Shown: piece after piece, positions 1 through 10,828 of the stretch | Layout: each line of letters opens with the position of its first letter | Position numbering within the stretch: the first letter of the stretch is position 1 | Source: Lotus japonicus | Taxonomy: Eukaryota; Streptophyta; Magnoliopsida; Fabales; Fabaceae | Reading direction: 5' to 3' | NCBI RefSeq assembly: GCF_012489685.1 | Contig: NC_080046.1 | Span: 3,722,501 to 3,786,500, forward strand | Length of the DNA stretch: 64,000 nt | The notes under the pieces: generated by a model | Database searches by the model: none | Seen by the model: the letters and a program-made list of their open reading frames with translations, nothing else | Told to the model about the DNA's origin: nothing | Made by a program: the position numbers and the translations under genes

Positions 1-1379
1 TTTGGGTAAAAGTCCTTGGAATCAGATTGCAAGGGTGCACCGAAAGATAAAAGAAAAAGAGACCCAACACTTTAAAAACACCTCCAATGCACAAGTAAGA
101 GCTTTTTTTATTAGGTTACAATCAAAGTTCTTTTCAAATTATGAAAGTGTTTTTTTTTATTTTTAAATTTCACATTTACTAACATGCTAAAATTAATAGT
201 ATTAATTGACTAAAATTATTAAAAATTACTTATTATTTGAAATTATTTAGATCTTTCAATTTGATTTTTTTAGGTATTGATTGGATTGACTAAGTTATAT
301 GACTATATTATTATCTTCTTTTTTTAATTTCCTTTGTTTGCATTTGTTAGGTGAAAATGTTTGAACTTTAATCACTTGTTTGAATAATTTTATATTTTTT
401 TTATTCACATGGTAATATGTTTCTATACGCTTGAAGTAGAGTGTGCGTGAATGTTTTCCGATGTATCGAAAAAAAAAGTGTGTGTGAATGGTTATTTCTT
501 CTTAATGGTGTTGTGGAAGATACAAATTTATTAAATCAAAAACCTTCATTTATTATATGAAGAAGAAGTGTAAAAAAACTTACAAAGAAAAAAAAATAAA
601 AACAGTAAAAAAAACCATGTCCAAGCGAACGCCAAAAATAAAACATGAAGGACATTATAATAAATTGAGTCAATTTGTGATATCTCATGGATATCACCGT
701 CATCCATAATTAATTCGACTACAAAACTATTTATATTGTGAAGTGATTAGCTTCGGATAAATCAACATATGAGGAACCTGTAATTTCTTTGACAAACTTC
801 CCATTAGATTGAAGAAGATTGTCAATTTGTAGAAGACAAAGTTTCTTCAAGTAAGCTCTTGGGTCGATCAAATAATAACAAAAGTTGGAATGATACCTAG
901 TTGCTTAAGAGTTCTGTGATATTCATGTTCGATGCCCTTAGCCAACAGTTTCCAAGTGTTATTCCATATTTTATATGGGCTACTCACAGTAGTTGTTATG
1001 AGAATTTAAGCACATAATCTTCTTAATTTATGAGAATTTTTAGTAGTTTAAAACGTAATTAATGCAGATATTCAAACACGCTAATTTTCAGCATTATTTT
1101 ATTTCACACGTACTAACATGCATAGATTATTAGTACACATTTATTAAAAAATTTAAAAATGTATCTTTTAGTCAATAATTAATAATGAATTTTTTAGTTT
1201 ATAGACTTTTTGAATTCATTGCGGTCATAACATGAATTGTAAAAAAAGAAATGGACGTAATTAAGGAATTAAAACTTATTTGGAATAACGATTAGTTTTT
1301 AAATAAATGACTGTTATTAGTTCACTAAATTTATAATCATTAATTTTAAAAAAATTGATGAACTTTAGGTTGGCTGAGC
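1..1379. other. AT-rich spacer, no gene seen
   Basis: Very AT-rich sequence with many homopolymer runs and no open frame of useful length on either strand. I see no domain, splice pattern or RNA gene. It shares the base composition of the repeat-rich stretch that follows and is best read as intergenic DNA. Confidence 0.6.
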
Positions 1380-2465
1380 ATTAATGGTATAACTAATTGA
1401 AATATTGACTTTGTATTAATGTGTAATAAATTATTCATAATTCAATTCAATTAAATGTCTGCACTCAAGCTATTAATACATGATTATTGTTTTTACATAG
1501 TAAGTATTTTTTCTTTAATTTCTGTATGAATATTTATACTCCCATCAGGCATTTAAAAAAACGTTTTGTATATAAAAATGGAAATAAAGATGAGATGTTT
1601 ATTAAATAATTAAGGGGGACAATGTTTAATTTTTAAAAAAAGTACGTTTTCTATTAATAAAAGTTAAAGAAGATCACATTTTTATTAAATAATTATTAGT
1701 AGACTTAGAGTAAAGGTAAGTAATTGACATTAACTTCTTATGAAATCATTAATAACTATAATTCAAATTTCAAATTTAAGATTTTTGTAGCATGATTATT
1801 TTTACCGTAAAAGAAAAGACATGACTTTTTAAGAATCTTTTATTCCACACTTAATAACATAATTAAGGCATTGAATTTGGAATAATGAATTTTATAAAAT
1901 TAATTGAAATTTTGACTAAGTATTAATGTATAATAATTTTTCTCATAATGTAATTCAATTAAATGTCTTTTATAAAGCAGTTAATACTTAATTTAATATG
2001 GAATTACATATTATTAAATAACACAAAACTACTACTTTGGATGAATAAAGATTTGAAAAAAAAAAAAACTTGGAATCATTAATTTTTAAAAATAAATGGT
2101 CGTAATGTTTTCAAAGTATTATTGGTATAATTAATTGAATTTTTTTACTGAGTAGTAACATGTAATGAATTTCTCATAATTCAATTCAATTATATGTCAT
2201 TTTTAAAGTCGTGAATACGTGATGATTGTTTTTAAATAGTTATTATTTAATTCTTTAATTACGTTATTAATTCATTCTCAAAATTTAATTCAATTCCATC
2301 AGATTTTTTTTAATAAATTACGTTATATATATAAAAATGGAAAGAAGGATGAGTTTTTTTCTTTTAAATAATCAATGGAGATACATTATGTTTTTTTTTA
2401 AAATACGTTTTGTATATGTAAAAGGAAAAGAAGATCACATTTTTATTAAATAATTAATGGTATAA
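1380..2465. repeat. Diverged direct duplication of an AT-rich segment
   Basis: The block at about 1380-1695 recurs at about 2125-2460 in the same orientation. Shared landmarks are a 'taatggtataa' start, a 'cataattcaattcaatta' motif (near 1437 and 2176), a 'tataaaaatggaaa' motif (near 1571 and 2330) and a 'gaagatcacatttttattaa' stretch (near 1669 and 2430). A weaker version of the first half is also near 1935. The copies are diverged by small indels. No coding potential is seen, so this is probably an old non-autonomous transposon or satellite-like duplication. Confidence 0.55.
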
Positions 2466-2654
2466 TTAAAACTAATTAAATATTATAAGAGTTAATGGTA
2501 TAATTAATTGAATTTTTTTGACGAAAAATTGGGATATTAATTGAATATTTGACTGAATGTCGATGTGTATTCAATTTCTCAAAATTCTACACAAATTAAT
2601 GCATTTTTAAACGCATTAAATACATGATTATTAAATTTAAATAGTAATTATTAA

Positions 2655-3298
2655 TACGTTTTCTATAAATAAGGAAATGAATTGAACCGAATTCAAATTT
2701 ATTAAATAACAATAATGTCGTGCTTTATTATTTTATAAATAAGTCTAGAATTAAAAACAATTAAGACTAATTAAATAATAAAACAGATAATGGAAGAGTT
2801 ATTGCTCAATTTTGACTAACAATTAATTCAATATCAACGTTTTCAAATTTGTATAATTATTAGTTATTTTGACGAAATCAAAAATTTAAAATTTAAATCA
2901 CTAACCGATGTCGTCATTAATTTTTCTATAAATAAGGAAATAAATTATATACAATTAAATGAATTAAATAGTAATAATGTCGTGTTCTATTTTACTATAA
3001 ATAAGTCAAGAATTAAAAAGCAATTAAGACTAATTAAATACTAAAACTGATAATGGAAGAGTTATTGCTCAATTTTGACTAAAAATTAATTCAATATCAA
3101 TGTTTTTCAAATTTGAATAATTATTAATTGTCTTGACGAAATCAAAAATTTAAAATTTGAAGCACAAACTAATGTCGTCATTAATTTTGCTATAAATAAG
3201 GAAATGAATTGAATAAAATTAAAATTAATTAAATAGCAATAATGTCGTGTTCTATGTTACTATAAATAAGTCAAGAATTAAAAAGCAATTAAGACTAA
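2655..3298. repeat. Tandem repeat, unit ~255-272 bp, about 2.4 copies
   Basis: The motif 'aataatgtcgtg' occurs at 2711, 2983 and 3238, giving periods of 272 and 255. Each unit also holds 'ctataaataaggaaat', 'aagcaattaagacta' type sequence and 'gttattgctcaattttgact'. Two nearly full units and one partial unit are present. The unit length is in the range of plant satellite or subtelomeric-type repeats, but only one short array is visible here. Confidence 0.75.
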
Positions 3299-4070
3299 AA
3301 TATGTGATTTATACTTTTACAACGAAATTGGTGAGATCTGCACATTATAGCTTCCAAGCGCCCCATATCGCCATAAACATCACAATCCGAAATTTCCAAC
3401 ATTCTGACTTTGCTACTATTTTTTAACAGAGACGCTCCTTTTAAAAGTTGGTTGTTGCAGCAACCTTACAGACACAATCCTCTATGTATCGGTATCGATC
3501 ATATATATTTGTTTTTTTAAGGCTTAGGATTGTTCCCCTTTAGAATGGTTCTTAAGTAAGCCTGATGATTGGGGTTGTATATATATATGTTTCCTCTTTT
3601 TTTTATCATGTTAGTTATCTTGTACTGTGGTCTCTGACCTTTTATGAATCTCTTATCGTTTTATTTTATTTTCTGAAAAAAAGTAATCAAGACACATATA
3701 TGTACATGTATGTAGTCCATAATGTGTTTGTGTTTGTGTTTTCCTTTGCCTCTATATAATTTTTTTAATTTATCCAATGCATCTTGTTGATTTTATTGAA
3801 AATATAAATTGGAGAGATAATTTTTGTGATAAAATTTGATAGTTTTATATTTCTCAATCCTATGAGGTTGAGAATTAATATGGTTAAATATGTTATTTTA
3901 TTTAAGTGTGAAAATTCAGGTGTTACAGTTACAATTTGGGGTAGATGTATTGGTATAGTGAAACAATAATTAGTTATCTTTAATAAAATAACCATAATTT
4001 ATTTAAATTTTACTTCAAAATATTTTTTACTGTACAAATATATTATTAATCTATATTAACTTTTCAATAA
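3299..4070. other. Intergenic, nothing recognised
   Basis: AT-rich sequence between the tandem repeat and the retrotransposon. The short open frames here have low-complexity hydrophobic translations and no domain. The final five bases before the retrotransposon LTR (4071-4075, TCTTG) match the five bases after the last LTR at 24910. Confidence 0.5.
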
Positions 4071-4075
4071 TCTTG

Positions 4076-4357
4076 TGGACTGGGCGAGCCCCTAGAGGGG
4101 CAACGCCCAGCATGTATCCCGCCCTGAGGCGGGGCCCTGGCCTTCAGTTGGGCCTTGACCTCGGAGGCCCAATTGGCCCAATAGGTAGTACCCAAGCTCT
4201 ATAAATAGGAGGTAGTTATCAAGTGTAATGGACTTTTTGGCTCATTTGAGGAAATCACGCATGAAATTCAGCACTCTCTCTCTCATTCTCATTCTCTCTT
4301 AGCACAATCCTCTACCTCTAGGTACTATACCTCTCTTCAATGTTCATTCCAAGAACA
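4076..4357 (+). repeat. 5' LTR of the Ty3/gypsy element (282 bp)
   Basis: It begins TGGACTGGG and ends AAGAACA, so it has TG...CA ends, and is preceded by TCTTG. It is identical over all 282 bases to the last LTR (24628-24909), which suggests a recent insertion. The first third contains two GC-rich hairpins. A TATA box lies at 4200-4207. The true LTR may be longer: see the alternative 788-bp boundary suggested by the purine tract upstream of the later LTRs. Confidence 0.85.
4200..4207 (+). promoter_or_regulatory. LTR TATA box
   Basis: TATAAATA in a GC-rich setting, about 150 bp before the LTR end. It is the likely core promoter for the genomic RNA of the element. The same box is present in the other two LTRs (near 14515 and 24753). 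Confidence 0.6.
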
Positions 4358-4359
4358 TT

Positions 4360-4377
4360 TGGCGCCGTCTGTGGGGA
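4360..4377 (+). other. Primer binding site-like sequence
   Basis: TGGCGCCGTCTGTGGGGA starts two bases after the LTR end. The first nine bases fit the 3' end of a plant tRNA-Asp, as used by related elements, but the following bases diverge, so I do not assign the primer tRNA. The same sequence is at 14671-14688 in copy 2. Confidence 0.7.
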
Positions 4378-4521
4378 CTGTAAACTTTCTACTCCCATTC
4401 ACGTGGATTGATTGTGCATGAAGTTACCTCTGATTGTGATTAGGCAATTCTCTGGTTTTCTGATTTTGATTCTGTGACCAGTGTTCGTTTTCCGATCGAG
4501 TTTGCATCATTTCTGGTTTGG

Positions 4522-7500
4522 ATGGAGACTCGACGCAGGAGGCAGCATCATTCACCAATGCGACAGCGGATTTCGCCGCCTCGGCGACCTCATCGTGTGG
4601 TCCTGGATTCTCCGGTACGAACGGCAGGAGTACAGTCGCCTTCTCCTCCTCCATCACCACCACCTCCTCCATCGCCTTCACAGGTGGGATCTCTGGAGCG
4701 CTCACCAGAGAATTCACCTGCTCCGGAACAACAACCGGCGGTAACACAGGAGCAATGGCGCCATTTGATGCGCAACATTGGCAACATCCAGCAGCGGAAT
4801 GAGCATCTACAGGCTCAGTTAGATTTCTACCGTCGCGAGCAGCGAGATGATGGAAGCAGAGAAGCAGATTCCGTGGCTGAGTTCCGTCCGTTCTCGGAAG
4901 ATGTTGAGAGTGTGGCGATTCCGGATAACATGAAAACGTTAGTTCTGGATTCTTACAGCGGAGATTCCGATCCGAAGGATCATCTTCTGTATTTTAATAC
5001 GAAGATGGTGATAATTGCGGCATCAGATGCGGTGAAGTGCAGGATGTTTCCATCGACGTTCAAATCGACGGCGATGGCGTGGTTCACAACTTTGCCGCAA
5101 GGATCGATTTCAAATTTCAGAGACTTCTCATCCAAGTTTCTAGTGCAATTCTCGGCAAATAAGAATCAGCCGGTGACGATCAATGACCTATACAATATTC
5201 GCCAGCAAGAAGGGGAGTCATTGAAAGAGTACATGGCAAGGTACAGCGCGGCGTCGGTCAAGGTAGAGGACGAGGAGCCTCGAGCTTGTGCTTTAGCATT
5301 TAAAAACGGTTTGCTGCCGGGAGGGTTGAACAGCAAATTGACACGTAAGCCGGCGCGCTCGATGGAAGAGATGCGTGCTCGTGCCAGCACTTATATTCTC
5401 GACGAGGAGGACGACGCTTTCAAAAGAAAGCGCGCGAAGTTGGAAAAGGGCGACACGTCGCCCAAGCGCGCGAAAAAAGATAGGAGCGGCGAAGATAAGG
5501 GGGATGGCAAGCAGCAGAGACCAGATAAGGGGAAGGCGGTATTCAAACCGACCAAGGAACAGTTGTATCCACGGCGCGATGATTATGAACAACGTCGGCC
5601 TTGGCAATCTAAGTCTCATCGCCAGCGGGAGGAAACTGATATGGTGATGAACACAGATTTATCGGATATGCTCCGAGGGGCGAGGGACGCAAATCTAGTG
5701 GATGAACCGGAGGCCCCAAAGTATCAGCCACGGGACGCCAATCCCAAGAAGTGGTGTGAGTTCCACCGGTCCGCCGGGCATGATACGGATGACTGTTGGA
5801 CTTTGCAGCGGGAGATTGATAAGTTGATTCGGGCGGGATATCAAGGAAATCGTCAAGGTCTGTGGCGCAACGGTGGCGATCAAAACAAAGCGCACAAGCG
5901 GGAGGAGGAGCGAGCGGACACTAAGGGCAAGAAAAAGCAAGAATCAGCGGCTATCGCCACAAGAGGGGCTGATGACACGTTCGCTCAACACTCAGGACCG
6001 CCCGTCGGGACCATCAACACCATCGCTGGGGGATTTGGCGGCGGTGGCGACACTCATGCGGCGCGTAAACGCCATGTTCGTGCCGTTAATTCCGTTCATG
6101 AGGTCGCTTTTGGATTCGTACACCCTGACATAACAATCTCGATGGCGGACTTTGAGGGGATAAAGCCTCATAAGGACGACCCGATTGTGGTGCAGTTAAG
6201 GATGAACAGTTTCAACGTTAGAAGGGTACTCCTGGATCAGGGTAGTTCGGCTGATATTATCTATGGTGATGCATTTGACAAGTTGGGACTAACTGACAAT
6301 GATCTGACTCCATATGCGGGAACCTTGGTAGGTTTCGCGGGGGAGCAAGTAATGGTGCGGGGATACATTGATTTAGACACAATATTTGGGGAAGATGAGT
6401 GTGCCAGGGTTTTGAAGGTAAGGTATCTGGTTCTCCAGGTGGTGGCATCTTACAATGTCATCATTGGGCGAAATACATTGAATCGCCTTTGTGCTGTAAT
6501 TTCAACAGCCCACTTGGCGGTCAAGTATCCGCTAAGCAGTGGAAAGGTGGGAAAGCTGAAGGTGGACCAGAAGATGGCGAGGGAGTGTTACAATAATTGC
6601 CTTAACTTGTATGGCAAGAAGAGTGCGTTGGTTGGTCATAGATGTTATGAAATCGAAGTTTCGGATGAAAATCTTGATCCCCGGGGCGAGGGGCGAGTAA
6701 ATAGGCCCACGCCAATTGAGGAAACGAAGGCGCTAAAGTTTGGCGATCGCACTTTGAAGATTGGGACCAGACTGACGGAAGAGCAGGAGACGCGCCTGAC
6801 AAAACTGCTTGGGGAGAACTTAGACTTGTTTGCTTGGAGCTGCAAAGACATGCCTGGAATTGATCCAAACTTCATATGCCATCGATTAGCATTGAATCCA
6901 AGTGTCAAGCCAGTTTCACAACTCAGGAGGCGCTTGGGTGGCGACAACGGGAAGGCGGTGCAACAGGAAGTCGACAAGTTGCTGGCGGCAGAGTTCATCA
7001 GGGAAGTGAAGTATCCGACGTGGTTGGCGAACGTCGTAATGGTGAAGAAGGCGAACGGGAAATGGCGAATGTGTGTAGATTACACAGACTTAAACAAAGC
7101 ATGTCCAAAAGATTCGTATCCCCTTCCCAGCATCGATAGCCTTGTTGATGGTGCCTCGGGCAACGAACTGCTTAACTTGATGGATGCTTATTCTGGCTAT
7201 CATCAAATCCGCATGCACCCGGCAGACGAGGACAAAACGGCTTTTATGACCGCCAGAGTCAATTATTGCTATCGCACCATGCCGTTTGGACTAAAGAACG
7301 CTGGGGCGACCTACCAAAGATTGATGGATAGGGTTTTTGCTGGGCAGGTGGGAAGAAACATGGAGGTTTACGTTGATGACATGATTGTTAAATCAGTACG
7401 TGGTTTAGACCATCATCAAGATCTGGAGGAAGCATTTGGCGAGATAAGGAAGCACAATATGCGCCTCAACCCGGAGAAATGCTCTTTTGGTGTTCATGGT

Positions 7501-8850
7501 GGCAAGTTTTTGGGATTCATGATCACATCCAGAGGAAACGAGATAAACCCAGAAAAATGCAAGGCGATTCAGCAGATGAAAAGCCCTTCTAATGTGAAAG
7601 AGGTCCAACGTTTAACAGGACGAATAGCAGCATTATCTCGGTTTCTTCCCAAGTCTGGTGACAGATCTTTCCCTTTTTTCAAGTGTCTTCGCAAGAATGT
7701 CGCATTTGAGTGGACGGCGGAGTGTGAGGAAGCTTTTGTTCGCCTCAAGGAACTCCTATCGTCACCGCCAATCTTGTCGAAACCAATACAGGGACACCCG
7801 CTGCATTTGTATTTTGCTGTGAGCGATAGTGCTCTGAGTTCTGTGATGTTGCAGGAGGTAGATGGCGAGCATCGAATTGTTTATTTTGTTAGTCACACAC
7901 TCCAGGGTGCAGAGGTCAGATATCAGAAAATTGAGAAGGCGGCGCTGGCGGTCCTCGTCACCGCCCGGCGGTTGAGACCTTATTTTCAGAGTTTTCCCGT
8001 GAAGGTGCGGACGGATTTGCCGTTGAGACAAGTATTACAAAAACCGGATTTATCAGGTAGATTGGTCGCCTGGTCGGTTGAATTGTCAGAGTATGGTTTG
8101 CAATATGATAAGCGGGGCACGGTTGGTGCGCAGTCACTAGCTGACTTTGTGGTCGAGTTGACTCCAGATCGGTTTGAAAGAGTGGACACTCAGTGGACTC
8201 TCTTCGTGGATGGATCCTCCAATAGTAGTGGCAGCGGCGCGGGAGTAACGTTAGAAGGGCCGGGGGAACTAGTGTTGGAGCAATCCCTGAAATTCGAGTT
8301 CAAAGCAACGAACAACCAGGCAGAATATGAAGCTCTCATCGCCGGATTGAAGTTGGCGCGGGAAGTGAAGATCGGGAGTTTGTTGATAAGAACGGACTCA
8401 CAATTGGTGGAGAATCAAGTGAAGGGAACTTTCCAGGTCAAAGATCCCAATCTGATCAAGTACCTTGAGCGGGTACGGTATTTGATGACACTTTTTCAAG
8501 AGGTCGTGGTGGAGTACGTTCCTCGGGCAGAAAATCAGCGGGCGGACGCGCTGGCCAAATTGGCGAGCACGCGGAAGCCCGGCAATAACAAAAGTGTGAT
8601 TCAGGAAACGCTGGCGTACCCAAGCATCGAAGGCGAGCTCATGGCCTGCGTGAACAGAGGGGGGACATGGATGGGTCCCATAATATCTATCTTGGCGGGG
8701 GACCCGGCAGAAGTGGAGCAATGCACGAAGGAACAACGGCGGGAGGCGAACCACTATACTCTCATTGACGGACACTTGTATCGCCGTGGTTTCTCAAACG
8801 CCATTGTTGAAATGCGTACCGCCAGAGAAGTACGAAGCGATAATGTCTGA
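4522..8850 (+). CDS. Gag-protease-RT-RNase H polyprotein, copy 1
   Basis: This encodes the structural and replication enzymes of the retrotransposon. The start is the ATG at 4522; the frame is open from 4474 but without an ATG. About 1442 residues are read. A proline-rich N-terminus is followed by a retrotransposon Gag core (about 132-300), a C-x2-H-x4-H-x4-C knuckle (about 411-425), and an aspartic protease with the LLDQGSSADI active site (about 570). The reverse transcriptase has YVDD near residue 950, followed by an RNase H (from about 1097) and a second RNase H-like domain (from about 1227, with FVDGSS, NNQAEYEAL and RTDSQ motifs). The frame stops shortly after the last RNase H motif, just where integrase begins in another frame. 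It is intact here but frame-broken twice in copy 2. Confidence 0.92.
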   Translation: METRRRRQHHSPMRQRISPPRRPHRVVLDSPVRTAGVQSPSPPPSPPPPPSPSQVGSLERSPENSPAPEQQPAVTQEQWRHLMRNIGNIQQRNEHLQAQLDFYRREQRDDGSREADSVAEFRPFSEDVESVAIPDNMKTLVLDSYSGDSDPKDHLLYFNTKMVIIAASDAVKCRMFPSTFKSTAMAWFTTLPQGSISNFRDFSSKFLVQFSANKNQPVTINDLYNIRQQEGESLKEYMARYSAASVKVEDEEPRACALAFKNGLLPGGLNSKLTRKPARSMEEMRARASTYILDEEDDAFKRKRAKLEKGDTSPKRAKKDRSGEDKGDGKQQRPDKGKAVFKPTKEQLYPRRDDYEQRRPWQSKSHRQREETDMVMNTDLSDMLRGARDANLVDEPEAPKYQPRDANPKKWCEFHRSAGHDTDDCWTLQREIDKLIRAGYQGNRQGLWRNGGDQNKAHKREEERADTKGKKKQESAAIATRGADDTFAQHSGPPVGTINTIAGGFGGGGDTHAARKRHVRAVNSVHEVAFGFVHPDITISMADFEGIKPHKDDPIVVQLRMNSFNVRRVLLDQGSSADIIYGDAFDKLGLTDNDLTPYAGTLVGFAGEQVMVRGYIDLDTIFGEDECARVLKVRYLVLQVVASYNVIIGRNTLNRLCAVISTAHLAVKYPLSSGKVGKLKVDQKMARECYNNCLNLYGKKSALVGHRCYEIEVSDENLDPRGEGRVNRPTPIEETKALKFGDRTLKIGTRLTEEQETRLTKLLGENLDLFAWSCKDMPGIDPNFICHRLALNPSVKPVSQLRRRLGGDNGKAVQQEVDKLLAAEFIREVKYPTWLANVVMVKKANGKWRMCVDYTDLNKACPKDSYPLPSIDSLVDGASGNELLNLMDAYSGYHQIRMHPADEDKTAFMTARVNYCYRTMPFGLKNAGATYQRLMDRVFAGQVGRNMEVYVDDMIVKSVRGLDHHQDLEEAFGEIRKHNMRLNPEKCSFGVHGGKFLGFMITSRGNEINPEKCKAIQQMKSPSNVKEVQRLTGRIAALSRFLPKSGDRSFPFFKCLRKNVAFEWTAECEEAFVRLKELLSSPPILSKPIQGHPLHLYFAVSDSALSSVMLQEVDGEHRIVYFVSHTLQGAEVRYQKIEKAALAVLVTARRLRPYFQSFPVKVRTDLPLRQVLQKPDLSGRLVAWSVELSEYGLQYDKRGTVGAQSLADFVVELTPDRFERVDTQWTLFVDGSSNSSGSGAGVTLEGPGELVLEQSLKFEFKATNNQAEYEALIAGLKLAREVKIGSLLIRTDSQLVENQVKGTFQVKDPNLIKYLERVRYLMTLFQEVVVEYVPRAENQRADALAKLASTRKPGNNKSVIQETLAYPSIEGELMACVNRGGTWMGPIISILAGDPAEVEQCTKEQRREANHYTLIDGHLYRRGFSNAIVEMRTAREVRSDNV

Positions 8851-9889
8851 GGTACATGAAGGAGTGTGCGCGAGCCACATCGGGGGAAGGTTTTTGGCTT
8901 GCAAGGTGTTGAGGGCGGGTTTTTACTGGCCCACCCTCAGGAAAGATTGTATGGACTTCGTGAAGCAGTGCAAGAAATGTCAAGTGTTCGCGGATTTGTC
9001 TAAGGCACCGCCAAAAGAGTTGGTAACGATGAGCGCCCCGTGGCCTTTCGCCATGTGGGGTGTGGACTTAGTCGGACCTTTTCCGACCGCCAGGGCACAA
9101 ATGAAGTTTATATTAGTGGCGGTGGACTACTTCACTAAGTGGATTGAGGCTGAACCCCTGGCCAAGATTACTTCTGCAAAGATAGTCAATTTCTACTGGA
9201 AGCGTATTGTTTGCAGGTTCGGGATCCCAAGGGCGATCGTATCTGACAACGGGACCCAGTTTTCAAGCAGCCAAACAAGGGAGTTCTGCAGGGAAATGGG
9301 CATACAGATGAGGTTCGCCTCTGTTGAGCATCCGCAGACGAACGGGCAGGTGGAATCTGCAAACAGGGTAATCCTACGAGGACTAAGACGACGGCTTGCG
9401 GATGCTAAGGGAGCTTGGTTGGATGAACTTCCGGCGGTGCTGTGGTCGTACAACACCACCGAGCAATCTACTACAAGGGAAACCCCCTTTAGAATGACCT
9501 ATGGGGTAGATGCCATGTTGCCGGTGGAGATTGACAACTTTACATGGCGGACTCAACCAGGTTTTGAAGGGGAAAATCAGGCCAACATGGCGATGGAGCT
9601 GGACCTTTTGTCGGAAACGCGCGACGAGGCGCACATTCGGGAAACAGCGATGAAGCAGCGCGTGGCGGCAAAGTTCAACAGCAGGGTTCGCGTTCGAGAT
9701 ATGCAGGTCGGCGACCTGGTCCTCAAGTGGCGATCGGGAGCCCCGGGGAACAAGCTTACTCCCAACTGGGAAGGGCCCTACCGCATTATTAAAGTTCTTG
9801 GTAATGGGGCCTATCACTTAGAAGAGCTTGATGGAAGGCGGTTACCTCGATCGTTCAATGGTTTGAGCTTGCGCTACTATTATAGTTGA
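8801..9889 (+). CDS. Integrase of the Ty3/gypsy element, copy 1
   Basis: The integrase inserts element cDNA into the host genome. The zinc-binding part holds the HEGVCASH and CKKC motifs. The catalytic core shows GVDLVGPFP, VSDNGTQF and NGQVESAN, giving the expected D, D and E residues. A C-terminal part with a GPYRI motif follows and no chromodomain is seen. It overlaps the end of the gag-pol frame and lies in a different frame; homology to the RNase H-side frame stops and integrase-side homology starts near 8798-8803. The same offset is present in copy 2 at about 19112, so it is likely a real mutation or frameshift point rather than a random base error. Confidence 0.88.
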   Translation, partial: PLLKCVPPEKYEAIMSEVHEGVCASHIGGRFLACKVLRAGFYWPTLRKDCMDFVKQCKKCQVFADLSKAPPKELVTMSAPWPFAMWGVDLVGPFPTARAQMKFILVAVDYFTKWIEAEPLAKITSAKIVNFYWKRIVCRFGIPRAIVSDNGTQFSSSQTREFCREMGIQMRFASVEHPQTNGQVESANRVILRGLRRRLADAKGAWLDELPAVLWSYNTTEQSTTRETPFRMTYGVDAMLPVEIDNFTWRTQPGFEGENQANMAMELDLLSETRDEAHIRETAMKQRVAAKFNSRVRVRDMQVGDLVLKWRSGAPGNKLTPNWEGPYRIIKVLGNGAYHLEELDGRRLPRSFNGLSLRYYYS

Positions 9890-10828
9890 TTGCAGGCGAG
9901 AAAGTGAACAAGGCGGAGCCGCCGGAGCCAGATATCTTTAAAATTTTCCGAAGTGTTTTCAAATTCTCCAATGTATTGCAATAACAAAGCGTGCTCTTTT
10001 TCTCCGAAAGGAGTTTTTTAATGAGGCGCTCCATCAATAAGATAAAACGAAAATTCACGAAATTCGTGTTCAAAAATTCCAGGGATTCCCTGACGATCGG
10101 AATTGCCGATCGACATAAAGAATTACGGCGATCACTAAGTGGGACAAGCTTGATCCTCAAAGGGGCTTGCTGGAACCCTGAAGGTTGCGGCGATTCCACA
10201 AATGGCCTTTGACGCCTGGGAATCACCCTCCGGAAAGTCTGACGTGATCGCCGGTCCCGTAAACGATGTGCTGGGTAAGTCTCGCCAGAATACGACGAGC
10301 GCCGTTAACTAGGCAAAAGTCTTGGGACCCCCAAATGGCCATTGGGATCCAAGCATTGTAAGCCCCGAGCGGGCAAAGCCCGGGCGAAGTCCTCGAGAAT
10401 GGAGGTCGTTTCTTCCTTTGGGGAAAACGTCTAAAGTCTTGGTGGTGGAATACCAAGCAACAAGTCCTAGTTAAAATTAAGGCACGAAATCGTTAGGCGT
10501 AATTCAATCATATGACGCGTGAAAAATAGCGCAAGATATAAGGTCGGCGAATGAATAAGGTGGAAGGCGAGTGCTTGGTCACTCAGGATGTTGAGTATTT
10601 TACTACTCTGGCGTGTTGAGGGGTTAAACTATGAAACTTATTCTTAAATTTTTTAAGCCATAAGAAGGCGGCGACTAAAAAATGTACGGCGGAAGCATTC
10701 CAACATGATTTACAAAATATCCAACGGCGATATAAAAAGCTATGGCGAAGGGTTGCTTAAACATAGACGAATGGCGGAAAAGTACACTACAAGGTGACAG
10801 TAAAAGCTAAAGTAATGTTAAAATTACA
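9890..10828 (+). other. Noncoding spacer between integrase and antisense gene, copy 1
   Basis: No convincing frame is seen. Three perfect inverted repeats stand close together: 10056-10068, 10080-10092 and 10094-10112. The region is repeated at 20201-21140 in copy 2. It probably holds the convergent 3' ends of the gag-pol and antisense transcripts. Confidence 0.6.

Noticed and set aside
3565..3759. 64-codon hydrophobic frame
   Set aside because: Translation of T-rich sequence with no homology, promoter or splice context.
5293..5619. Long minus-strand frames inside gag-pol
   Set aside because: They are shadows of the polyprotein reading frame and have no domain of their own.
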